From positions 1 to 50,508 of the forward strand of contig DHLX01000038.1 in NCBI GenBank assembly GCA_002405475.1: a DNA stretch of 50,508 bases, written 5' to 3'. The translations under genes were made by a program, and so were the position numbers. This document shows positions 1-6,813 of the stretch, one piece after another (within the stretch, counting starts at the first letter, position 1; each line of letters starts with the position of its first letter). The notes below the pieces were generated by a model. That model had not been told where the DNA came from, did no database searches, and worked only from the letters and a program-made list of their open reading frames with translations. The stretch is from Burkholderiales bacterium UBA4657. GTDB taxonomy: Bacteria; Pseudomonadota; Gammaproteobacteria; Burkholderiales; Burkholderiaceae_E.

Positions 1-49
1 GGGAACTGACCGTTCCCAAAAAAAGGCTATTTCCCGGCAAAGGAACCCC
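1..49. repeat. 49-bp direct repeat, copy 1 (left flank of NYN cassette)
   Basis: Bases 1-49 are repeated exactly at 964-1012. Each copy starts with a 6-bp inverted repeat (GGGAAC, 5-nt loop, GTTCCC) followed by seven A residues. The two copies bracket a ~915-bp segment holding one gene. This copy touches the window edge, so the repeat may extend further left. Confidence 0.9.
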
Positions 50-121
50 ATAAGCTGTACGCAGCGAGCAGCATTTGTTGCTCTTGAATGCTACGGTCGG
101 CTTCCCTGTACGATTCCTAGA

Positions 122-778
122 TCACCAAGTCTCAGGCTTTCGCAGTGCCGAATGCGGAATGCGTTCAGGCAACTGAGCGTTTTTTAAATGCACCGGACTT
201 AGCGGCTTCGACCAGTGAGCATGTCTCGTTAGGTCCGTCGCTATCCTGCGATGATCATGGCCTGGTATCGGGGCAACCACACCCAGTCGAATGCCGGGGT
301 GATGCTGTCGAACAGTCGCCAACGCGGCTTCAAGGTCAGTGTCATTGCTGCACACCACAGCCTGGTCATAAGCTCCAGTCCACGCGCCAGCGATCAAGTC
401 TGATGCGAGATTGACGTCGGTTTTCTTTTCGTTGAAGACATAAACCTGAACCTTCTGCAACTCTGGGGTTTCAGCGATCGGTTTGACCAGCCGCTGGAAA
501 GGCGTTGTCGCGAGTATATTGCCTTCGATGATGGCAATCTGCTGGGGATACATTTTGCGCAGCGCCTGTAGGTAACGCCTTTGACGCTGCGGGGATTCGG
601 GGCTGTCACACATTCGGCCCAACACCGGCGCTGTGTAGTAGCGCACCTGAATCAGTTCTACTTCGTGGTCCAGCACATGATCACGGAACAGGGCGAACAG
701 ATCCAGCCACTTGAGCGTGGTCTTTCTCAACAACCCGTAGTAGAGGTTGTAGCCATCAACGTAGACAACCGTCCGCAA
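122..778 (-). CDS. NYN (PIN-like) domain protein, putative ribonuclease
   Basis: This 218-aa protein opens with the NYN/DUF88 signature VVYVDGYNLYYG, whose aspartate and asparagine lie in the metal-binding pocket of PIN-fold nucleases. A second acidic cluster, SNDTDLEAAL near residue 145, matches the conserved S-x-D-x-D motif. The family is expected to cut RNA with bound Mg2+ or Mn2+. The start is TTG at 778, with GGAG 8 nt upstream; the nearby ATG is out of frame. The gene is alone between two exact 49-bp repeats just behind the partition operon, so it looks like an inserted cassette. The target is unknown. The family call is firm; nuclease activity is inferred. Confidence 0.85.
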   Translation of the reverse strand: MRTVVYVDGYNLYYGLLRKTTLKWLDLFALFRDHVLDHEVELIQVRYYTAPVLGRMCDSPESPQRQRRYLQALRKMYPQQIAIIEGNILATTPFQRLVKPIAETPELQKVQVYVFNEKKTDVNLASDLIAGAWTGAYDQAVVCSNDTDLEAALATVRQHHPGIRLGVVAPIPGHDHRRIATDLTRHAHWSKPLSPVHLKNAQLPERIPHSALRKPETW

Positions 779-802
779 AAAACCATCTCCAGAAGTGACA
801 AA

Positions 803-818
803 GCCGCCCGTAGGCGGC
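803..818. other. Small hairpin upstream of the NYN gene
   Basis: A perfect 6-bp stem (GCCGCC, loop CGTA, GGCGGC) lies between the NYN gene and the second 49-bp repeat. No U run follows on either strand, so it is not a clear terminator. The rest of 779-963 shows nothing recognisable. Confidence 0.4.
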
Positions 819-963
819 CTGTCGCCCTAAGAGCATCTGGCCAAACCAGACGGTCAAAGGGTGAGTCGTAGCAAGACTGTACACCAAATTTCAGTTCGGG
901 ATCAAGAACCATTGTCGCGGGTGTCGCGAGCACATCAATGACGGCGGCCTGCTAGGCACTATC

Positions 964-1012
964 GGGAACTGACCGTTCCCAAAAAAAGGCTATTTCCCGG
1001 CAAAGGAACCCC
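964..1012. repeat. 49-bp direct repeat, copy 2 (right flank of NYN cassette)
   Basis: This is an exact copy of bases 1-49. It abuts the stop codon (1013-1015) of the second partition gene. The copy therefore sits where the 3' end of the par operon transcript would lie, and its hairpin or T run (read on the minus strand) may end that transcript. Duplication on both sides of the NYN gene suggests cassette insertion by recombination at this sequence. Confidence 0.9.
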
Positions 1013-1450
1013 TCAGTGCATGACAAATTGATCGAGATCGTCCGGGACGGGTAACCGTGGCACACCCACAGAAGCGGGCGGCGGGGTGGGTGCCGGGGTA
1101 ATGATTGGCCGGGAAGCCGGAATTTCCAGTGCAGACTGAGCCAGCAAGCACAGCATGATCCTTCGTGTCTTGACGGAAAAAATTTCGAGATGTAGAAACA
1201 ACTCAGAAAAATCACTTTCTTTAAGCTTGAAACGTATCGGGAGTGCAGGATCCAAAGCCTCGACCGGAATGGCTCTGGCTTCTCCTGGACGGTACCCCCC
1301 GGCAAGCTTGTTCGCCACACCGCGTGTCGCCAACAGACACAATTCTGTGCCGCGCACCTTGTCGGAATAGGCGTGCAGGTGTTCATACAAGACTGGGTAA
1401 TCCGTTTTTCTGACGGCGAACCGGAATTCCAGTGGGGGCTTATTCGGCAT
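1013..1450 (-). CDS. Second gene of partition operon, StbB/ParR-position protein
   Basis: This small protein (~145 aa) directly follows the actin-like ATPase gene and overlaps its end. In type II partition operons this position is held by the adaptor (ParR or StbB) that binds the centromere and the filament tip. The protein shows two similar halves: FRFAVRKTDYPVLYEHLHAYSDK...ELCLLATRG and IRFKLKESDFSELFLHLEIFSVK...IMLCLLAQS. This is an internal duplication of a ~40-residue unit. The tail is proline-rich. I chose ATG at 1450; a GTG at 1462 is also possible. I do not recognise the fold, so the adaptor role is inferred from position. Confidence 0.75.
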   Translation of the reverse strand: MPNKPPLEFRFAVRKTDYPVLYEHLHAYSDKVRGTELCLLATRGVANKLAGGYRPGEARAIPVEALDPALPIRFKLKESDFSELFLHLEIFSVKTRRIMLCLLAQSALEIPASRPIITPAPTPPPASVGVPRLPVPDDLDQFVMH

Positions 1451-2486
1451 GAGCAAGTTCACGTCCTGCCATTTGCTTTCTGCTCAACATGGCGAACCCA
1501 TTGGCGTTGGCAAAGAAAGGTTCGGGCAGGCAAACTATTTTTTGCACGGGGAATACTTCACGCACCGCCGGCTCGATATAGGCGGCACCGCCACCGCACA
1601 AGACGATTTCCAGAATATCGGACACGTCGCCCATTTTACGTGCCGCCTCAGTAACTTTTTCTACCAGACGACTATGAGTCTGTTTGAGCAAGGACGCCAT
1701 CTCAAAATCGCCAAAGGCGGTGCTGACGTAGTCACGGCCAGAGCGTGCTGCATTTTCAATCAGAGCGACATTCTCGAACTTGGCGACACGACCGGAAGCT
1801 TGAATTTGTCTTGAGATTTCTTTGGCCATATCCTCCCACATGGATCGGACGCCGTAGTCCACATGACCAGAACGAAGTTTTTTCCCCGCATAGCCCTGTG
1901 CCACCAAGAAATTCAAGGTACCGCCACCAAAGTCCAATACCGCACGGGTACTTTTCTCGAACCCGACATTAGCGTTGAGAACGCGATAGTGAATCAAGGC
2001 GCCGAGTGCCTGTGGCTGTACGCTGACATTCACGACCGTGGTGGTCTTGAATATGCCGTTTTCTTGCCATTCGTACTGGCCGCGCAACGCTTTTAATTCC
2101 TTGGCTGCGGTTTCGTAGTAATCCAGCGGCAAGGTGAGAACCAGCTCATCTATGACGGCGAGACCGCTCTCGCACAAATTGGCAATTACCAGATTGCGAT
2201 AAGTCGAAGATTCAAAATAATGACTGCCTGCGCCTCGCATTCCTGATTGGGTACCACCCAGCTCGTCAAGAATATCTGGCCCAAAATAGATATCAGTACC
2301 GCCCACCTGGATTTTCCTGATATTGGACGAACCCAGTGACGACAGATTTTCTCGGGTCTGGACGACAACAGAAGGTATCATCCAGCGCCTTTCGACGATG
2401 CCCTCTGGCGCCTGCGTTAACAAGATGGTTTTGCAATTGCCATAGCCGATATCGGCAATCATGACACTATGGGGAGTTCTCGACAT
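1440..2486 (-). CDS. parM: Actin-like plasmid segregation ATPase (ParM/StbA type)
   Basis: This 348-aa protein belongs to the ParM/StbA actin family, which forms ATP-driven filaments that push plasmid copies apart. The actin-fold motifs are in order: phosphate-1 loop near the N-terminus (MIADIGYGNCK), phosphate-2 loop mid-protein (VLDFGGGTLNFLVAQG) and the adenosine motif near the C-terminus (EIVLCGGGAAYIEPAV). Its length fits the family. Start ATG 2486 is preceded by GAGGAAA. A repeat-rich region just upstream (2571-2697) looks like the centromere, and the next gene overlaps the stop codon by a few bases. This is the standard parC-parM-parR order. Whether filaments form cannot be seen. Confidence 0.88.
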   Translation of the reverse strand: MSRTPHSVMIADIGYGNCKTILLTQAPEGIVERRWMIPSVVVQTRENLSSLGSSNIRKIQVGGTDIYFGPDILDELGGTQSGMRGAGSHYFESSTYRNLVIANLCESGLAVIDELVLTLPLDYYETAAKELKALRGQYEWQENGIFKTTTVVNVSVQPQALGALIHYRVLNANVGFEKSTRAVLDFGGGTLNFLVAQGYAGKKLRSGHVDYGVRSMWEDMAKEISRQIQASGRVAKFENVALIENAARSGRDYVSTAFGDFEMASLLKQTHSRLVEKVTEAARKMGDVSDILEIVLCGGGAAYIEPAVREVFPVQKIVCLPEPFFANANGFAMLSRKQMAGRELAHAE

Positions 2487-2570
2487 GACATTTCCTCTTA
2501 AAAAGATGGAAGTAGTCTATGTCTTAAACCGGCAATTTTTTTTTCGAAATGATCACGGAAACGTTTACAT

Positions 2571-2697
2571 TGTTGGAGCATTATCCAACTTGCTCCACCA
2601 TTGTCCACGATAGTCCACGATTGTCAAAAACAAGTACCAGACATTCTCCAATAATCTCCGCGATGCTCCAACTTTATCCGCGATGCTCCACCATTGT
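2571..2697. repeat. Iterated centromere-like site (parC candidate)
   Basis: About ten short units of 9-12 nt with the core TCC(A/G)(C/A)(C/G)AT(T/A)(G) follow each other here, e.g. CTCCACCATTG, TCCACGATAG, TCCACGATTG, CTCCAATAATC, TCCGCGATG and CTCCAACTTTA. The near-helical spacing directly upstream of parM is typical of ParR-binding centromeres, which also act as the par promoter's operator. The units are imperfect, and their exact edges are by eye. Confidence 0.75.
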
Positions 2698-2982
2698 TAA
2701 ACGTCCGAGCATTTAACGTGTTTCCCTAGTGCCAGAGTGGATGAAAATAGTCCGTTATCTACTTGTCATTTATGTTTTTTGTCTTTAACATTGCCTCATC
2801 TTCTCTGTGCCTACACGCACATCGTATTACAGCAAGGTGTCGCCTTGCTTTTTTTAGTTCCGGCCTTTCAAGATTATTAGAGATTGAAGGCAAGCGTCGT
2901 CTTCGCAAGTATTTGATAACGAAAGACAATAAGCGACGTTTAGAGATTAGGCCGGATTAATAGTCACCCGACGCGCATAGCG
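2698..2982. other. Non-coding stretch between par site and structured RNA
   Basis: A frame open over 2763-2960 lacks a ribosome site and recognisable protein features, so no gene is called. The segment is AT-rich up to about 2950, then changes to the GC-rich hairpin region. Nothing else is visible. Confidence 0.4.
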
Positions 2983-3587
2983 TAGTCCTCACAAGTTGCT
3001 GAAATAGCTAAGCCCCCCTTGGTAGAACTAAGGCACGGCGAGGTTATGAGGTAAGCCTAGGAAGAGCCATAAGGTCGCATGTACGTGTGATGGGTTGAAT
3101 GACCCGCTTGACTGGGTAGCGGAGGGCTGCCTGAGCTGAAACAAATGCTTGGGTTGGAAAGGAACAAAAGGAGGGAAGGTAACCACGTAAAACAGGGGAG
3201 TGCACGCCGAAGGCGGCCACCTTGTGACTGTGGGTATCTGGGAGCGCCTGGCTAAGCAAAGGCTCCCCGGTTTAGTGGCTCGTAAGAGCTACGACACCGT
3301 GTTTCGGACAAACGTCTCGTCAAGAGGGCACCCTGGTTACCGCGAAGCGGAGCCGAATGCACACTGACCACGACGCCGGAAACACGGCCTGGTCTGTATG
3401 CACTCGTGCGACCAGGACTGTCTGACGACGCACTTAAAGTCAGAGTGGGCCCGAAGGGCCGCAGGAAATGAATATGACCGGCTGCGACACGGCCGGAGGC
3501 CGGAAAATGGGTAAGACAGTGGCACCAAGGCTTGACGGCTAGGCACGTGCGCGTGCGCAGTCTGGAGGGGAAGCCGCGTAGCGGAAT
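2983..3587 (+). ncRNA. Candidate large structured RNA upstream of tyrosine recombinase
   Basis: About 600 nt contain many perfect local hairpins. Several share a C(GAA)G triloop: 3205-3215, 3340-3350 and 3448-3460. Others are 3240-3267 (GGGAGC/GCTCCC), 3278-3289 (GTAA tetraloop), 3388-3416 (CCTGGTC/GACCAGG enclosing GCAC/GTGC), 3490-3502 and 3574-3584 (CCGC/GCGG). Small GNRA-like loops and purine-rich linkers are typical of folded RNA. The region runs straight into the recombinase ribosome site AGGAG (3588-3592), so it could be a long 5' leader or a separate RNA. I could not find group II intron domain V or a reverse transcriptase. Strand is assigned from the downstream gene, and the ends are approximate. 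Confidence 0.6.
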
Positions 3588-3592
3588 AGGAG
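3588..3592 (+). promoter_or_regulatory. Ribosome binding site deciding a TTG start
   Basis: AGGAG lies 6 nt before TTG at 3599 and directly after the last hairpin of the structured region. It fixes the recombinase start and shows that RNA folding could reach the initiation site. Confidence 0.7.
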
Positions 3593-3598
3593 CGCAAA

Positions 3599-4747
3599 TT
3601 GAGAAGCTTGGGAAGAGATAGATCGGATCGGTACAAACAAGACAGCCAGACAGCACGGGTCGATATAGGCGAACTGCTCGACCAGACCCATCTACCAGAA
3701 AGATTGAGTCAGGAAATAGCTAATGCAGCAAGAAGAAGAGCGGGGCAAATCATCAGTCGGGTACGCAAAACGAATTCGCCAGCCTCAACCCGAACTCAGG
3801 AAAAGCGGCTATATACAGTAGTTGCGGCATTTAGGACACTGGACGAACTAAAACGCTGCCCGCAAACGGTAGTGAATCTGCGCGAAGCGCACATCGAGGC
3901 GCTGGTCAAATATTGGCGAGAGCAAAAGCAATTTACCCTGCCGACGATCAAAGTCTATCTGTCACACCTCAAATGGTTCCTGGCAGTTCACCACAAAGAG
4001 CAAATTATTAAAACTGAGCTTAATGGCTATTTCAACACCGAAGAAGTGGTGAACCACAGCACCATCGCCTGGGCAGATAAAAGCTGGACTGGGGCGGGAG
4101 TGGATACGGATCAGGTGATATCGTCCATACGCGCAGAAGATGCCCGCGTAGCGGCAGTCTTACTCTTTAGTTGGGCGACAGGTGCCAGGATAGCTGAAGC
4201 CTCAGCGGTGAATGTCCTTGATGCGATAGAACAATGGCGGCGCGACCTGCAGATTCGGCTAGACCGATGCACCAAGAACGGCTTGGCGCGTAGCGTGACG
4301 CCGGACGATGTGCGGTTTGGAGTCTGGATGCACCATGCAATACCGTTGATAAACCGCCGAACTGGGTCAGTCATACCGGATCAATACTCCCTGGAGGGGT
4401 GGCTCAAGCACACTTATTACATATTGCACAAACACGGCATCAAAAAAGAGGGTGAAGGCGCTTTGGGGGTGACAGCGCATGGTTTACGTCACGAATTCCT
4501 GCAAAAAATCATCGAGGAAGTTACCGGCCTGCCGGCACCGGTCAAGTTTTGGGTGGCTGGGGATTCGCCGGTAGGACAGTACGACCCGGAACTGTATCAA
4601 TTGGCACGCCAGACGATAGTGCTGGCAGCAGGGCATTTTGACGCTCGCAAAGCTAATGCTTATGCCGGTAGTGCGACAGCCAAGGCGGCTCGTATAAAAC
4701 AACGTCTGGAACGGCTGCACGGCCAGCTGACCATGACTGATGGTTAG
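3599..4747 (+). CDS. Tyrosine recombinase / integrase (Integrase_1-like)
   Basis: This 382-aa site-specific recombinase cuts and rejoins DNA through a covalent phosphotyrosine. An N-terminal SAM-like DNA-binding region (about residues 60-150) precedes the catalytic domain. Catalytic elements are visible: box I arginine in ATGARIAEA (~residue 195), box II H-x-x-R in TAHGLRHEF (~293), a late histidine in AAGHFDARK and the nucleophile tyrosine in NAYAGS (~354). All key residues are present, so the enzyme should be active. The start is TTG with AGGAG 6 nt upstream. It lies between the structured RNA region and the right end of an IS1341-type element. No tRNA or obvious att site adjoins it, so its substrate is unknown. 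Confidence 0.85.
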   Translation: MRSLGRDRSDRYKQDSQTARVDIGELLDQTHLPERLSQEIANAARRRAGQIISRVRKTNSPASTRTQEKRLYTVVAAFRTLDELKRCPQTVVNLREAHIEALVKYWREQKQFTLPTIKVYLSHLKWFLAVHHKEQIIKTELNGYFNTEEVVNHSTIAWADKSWTGAGVDTDQVISSIRAEDARVAAVLLFSWATGARIAEASAVNVLDAIEQWRRDLQIRLDRCTKNGLARSVTPDDVRFGVWMHHAIPLINRRTGSVIPDQYSLEGWLKHTYYILHKHGIKKEGEGALGVTAHGLRHEFLQKIIEEVTGLPAPVKFWVAGDSPVGQYDPELYQLARQTIVLAAGHFDARKANAYAGSATAKAARIKQRLERLHGQLTMTDG

Positions 4748-4789
4748 GTATGCATTTGCACAGAATTTTTGACAGGCTCACATGAGAAA

Positions 4790-4900
4790 GCGTGACTGCT
4801 CCTCACGCCTGAAGGCGGAGGCTTCCCACTTCGTCGGCGGTAGCGGGTGCGCTAGGCACCCGACTGACACCGCCTCCATGGGCTGAGACGGACAGTCCTT
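4790..4900 (-). ncRNA. TnpB right-end RNA (omega/reRNA) region
   Basis: IS605-family tnpB mRNAs are processed at the 3' end into a guide RNA that covers the last part of the gene and the transposon right end. Here the minus strand shows the expected stem (CCTCCGCC, TTCA, GGCGTGAGG; 4801-4821) overlapping the tnpB stop region, then GAGCAGTCAC. The guide would be read from the flank, roughly 4775-4793 on the minus strand. The RNA 5' end cannot be placed by eye. Family knowledge supports the assignment; expression is inferred. Confidence 0.6.
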
Positions 4901-6065
4901 CCGCCTTGAGCTTCAAAATCCCTTGCCGCCGGATGTTCTCGGCGGCATTTTCGTCTCGGTCATGCAGCGTACCGCAGGCGGTACAGAGCCAGGTGCGATC
5001 GGAGAGCGTCAGCCCTTCGTGTATCGAGCCACAGTTGCTGCATGTCTTGGTAGACGGGAACCAGCGATCGATCTTCACGAGACGACCGCCGCGCCGTTTC
5101 AGTTTGTAGTCGATCTTGAGCAGTAAGCCGCCCCATCCGACATCGGCGATGGCGCGTGAGAGGCGCCGGTTCTTCATCATTCCCTTGACGTTCAGCGTCT
5201 CGGCGGCAACGGCTTGGTTTTCGTCCGCCAGTTGCCGAGATGCTTTGTGCTGCCAGTCGTCACGTGCGTTACGCACGCGCTCGTGGGCGACAGCGACCCG
5301 TTTTCTGTCTTTGGCGATGTTCGCGCCAAAGAAATCCCGCAGGCGGTATGCCTTGCCATCATCCGCCGCCTTGGCGGCCTCGAAGCGCGCCTTTGCCGCT
5401 TCGATCTTGCGCGACATGGCCTGCTGCTTGCGCTTCAGGTTCGAGAGCGCCCGGCGCAATGGCTTCGGATTGCCGGATTTGCGGCCGACGCTGGAAACCA
5501 GCGCATCCTTCAGTCCGAGATCGATGCCGGTGATCTGCTCGATATGAGGCAGCTGTTCGATTTCTGGCAGGCCGTCATCGGCGAGGACTGAGGCGTAATA
5601 CTTGCCCGTCGATTCGCGCGAGACGGTAACCGTCTTGATCTTGCCGACGATCTCGCGATGCACCACCCCTTTTACCCAGCCGACCTTCGGCAAATAAGCA
5701 AGGTTGCCGTCCAGCTTCACGCGCTGCGGATACGCAATACTTTGCCGGGTAGCATGTTTCTTCTTGAATCGTGGCAATCGGGCGCGTTTCTCGAAGAAGT
5801 TCCGATAGGCACGGTCGAGATGCCGGATCACCTCCTGCATCACTTGCGAATCGGCATCCTTGAGCCAAGGAAACTCGCCATCTTTCCAGACCGGCAACAT
5901 GTCCTTGATCGTGTAGCAGGAGAGCGATTCTTTCCGCTCCTGCCACGCCGCCCGTTTCATCGCCAAAGCGCGGTTCCACACGAACCGCGCACAGCCGAAC
6001 TGCGCCGCCAGAAGCTGTTCCTGGTCGGCAGTCGGATAGAGCCGGATTTTGGTGGCGGTTAGCAT
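4803..6065 (-). CDS. tnpB: TnpB RNA-guided nuclease (IS605 OrfB)
   Basis: This 420-aa protein is a full-length TnpB, the RNA-guided endonuclease ancestor of Cas12. It cuts the donor site after transposon loss so the element is retained. The RuvC triad is intact: Asp in GIDLGLKD, Glu in AVAAETLNVKG and Asp in LHDRDENAAENI. The zinc finger between the last two motifs is complete (CSNCG...CTACG). The N-terminal helix-turn-helix typical of OrfB (IRLYPTADQEQLLAAQFGCARFVWNRAL) is present. No partner TnpA is nearby. The gene is convergent with the tyrosine recombinase, with 55 bp between their stop codons. Confidence 0.93.
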   Translation of the reverse strand: MLTATKIRLYPTADQEQLLAAQFGCARFVWNRALAMKRAAWQERKESLSCYTIKDMLPVWKDGEFPWLKDADSQVMQEVIRHLDRAYRNFFEKRARLPRFKKKHATRQSIAYPQRVKLDGNLAYLPKVGWVKGVVHREIVGKIKTVTVSRESTGKYYASVLADDGLPEIEQLPHIEQITGIDLGLKDALVSSVGRKSGNPKPLRRALSNLKRKQQAMSRKIEAAKARFEAAKAADDGKAYRLRDFFGANIAKDRKRVAVAHERVRNARDDWQHKASRQLADENQAVAAETLNVKGMMKNRRLSRAIADVGWGGLLLKIDYKLKRRGGRLVKIDRWFPSTKTCSNCGSIHEGLTLSDRTWLCTACGTLHDRDENAAENIRRQGILKLKAEGLSVSAHGGGVSRVPSAPATADEVGSLRLQA

Positions 6066-6255
6066 TTGGTGTCTGATGTCAGAACATCATATTTAACGTG
6101 CGTTAAGCCATTTAGTTGACAGGTTACTCCCGCATAAACCCAAGGACGCCGTTGGCGTCCGCGCCTTATATCCCCGCCCAATCGGGTCGCCTCCAGCTAA
6201 AGGACGCTGCGCATCCAGTCCCAATTGGAGCGAGGGTTTACGGCGCAATGGCTAA

Positions 6256-6774
6256 TCAACCGAAGCTGCTCTCCATGAGTTGTGCAATTTCTTCGGATAG
6301 ACGTACATTCATCTCTTCCGAAAGACCGAGTTTTTGGTACAGGGCATTTTGATGGTTGAAGAGGATGCGCATTATGGCGCTCACGTTGCTAAGATCATCG
6401 AATCGCCAGCCGACCATGCCATCCTTCATGCTTTCAATTTGTCCGGGGCAAAGCAGCCGGAAAACGTGGGCGACGGTATCACCTTCCTTTTCGCAGATAT
6501 GGAACCAGTAGGGGAACGCCACAGATAACTTAGCGAACCAATGGCGAATTTCTGGGATCTGAGCAGTCTCGCGGGGGTCGTTGTCCCAGCCAGAAAAGAA
6601 AAAGGTCGCGCATCCCTCCCACTGCTCGGCAGATGCCTTGTCTTCGACCAATATCTGTAGCCTAGCCAGCGCAGTATCGATATAGCCTGATTCCACATCT
6701 TTTCTGGAAAACTCGACAATTACCCGATCAGGTTTGGATGGGGAAAGACGCGCTTTGGGGTATCGAATATCCAT
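6256..6774 (-). CDS. Hypothetical protein, partner of PD-(D/E)XK gene
   Basis: This 172-aa soluble protein matches no family I recognise. It contains several aromatic-rich segments (FFFSGWDNDP, FPYWFHICEKEG) and ends with a helical, acidic stretch. It lies 39 bp behind the nuclease-fold gene on the same strand, so the two probably share a transcript. Only this start (ATG 6774) was considered; no strong ribosome site precedes it. The position suggests an accessory subunit or immunity partner, but the sequence does not show which. Confidence 0.7.
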   Translation of the reverse strand: MDIRYPKARLSPSKPDRVIVEFSRKDVESGYIDTALARLQILVEDKASAEQWEGCATFFFSGWDNDPRETAQIPEIRHWFAKLSVAFPYWFHICEKEGDTVAHVFRLLCPGQIESMKDGMVGWRFDDLSNVSAIMRILFNHQNALYQKLGLSEEMNVRLSEEIAQLMESSFG

Positions 6775-6813
6775 GATTGATTAAAAACTATTTAGGGCAG
6801 CTGAGTTCTGGGT

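Larger units (their letters stand above)
4790..6200 (-). mobile_element. IS1341-type (IS200/IS605 family) element, tnpB only
   Basis: The element holds one intact tnpB and no Y1 transposase gene, as in IS1341-group elements that are mobilised in trans. The right end (minus-strand 3' side) contains the hairpin at 4801-4821 followed by GGAGCAGTCAC, the usual family right-end form. The left end lies somewhere in 6066-6200. That stretch has a 7-bp perfect hairpin (GGACGCC, GTT, GGCGTCC) around 6145. Both ends are approximate. TTGACAGG occurs just outside the right end (4769) and near the left end (6117), which may relate to target preference or be chance. Confidence 0.7.

Noticed and set aside
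2763..2960. 65-aa plus-strand frame
   Set aside because: No ribosome site, no family features, and it lies in a non-coding AT-rich stretch.
2983..3600. Group II intron
   Set aside because: I found no domain V-like 34-nt hairpin, no reverse transcriptase and no intron 3' end; the downstream gene is a tyrosine recombinase.
3044..3656. Overlapping minus-strand frames in the GC-rich region
   Set aside because: They read as low-complexity Arg/Ser/Pro-rich proteins without ribosome sites, and they coincide with the hairpin-rich plus-strand region; they are best explained as shadows of a structured RNA.
5116..5979. Frames antisense to or overlapping tnpB
   Set aside because: All lie within the intact tnpB gene and are Arg/Ser-rich shadows of it.
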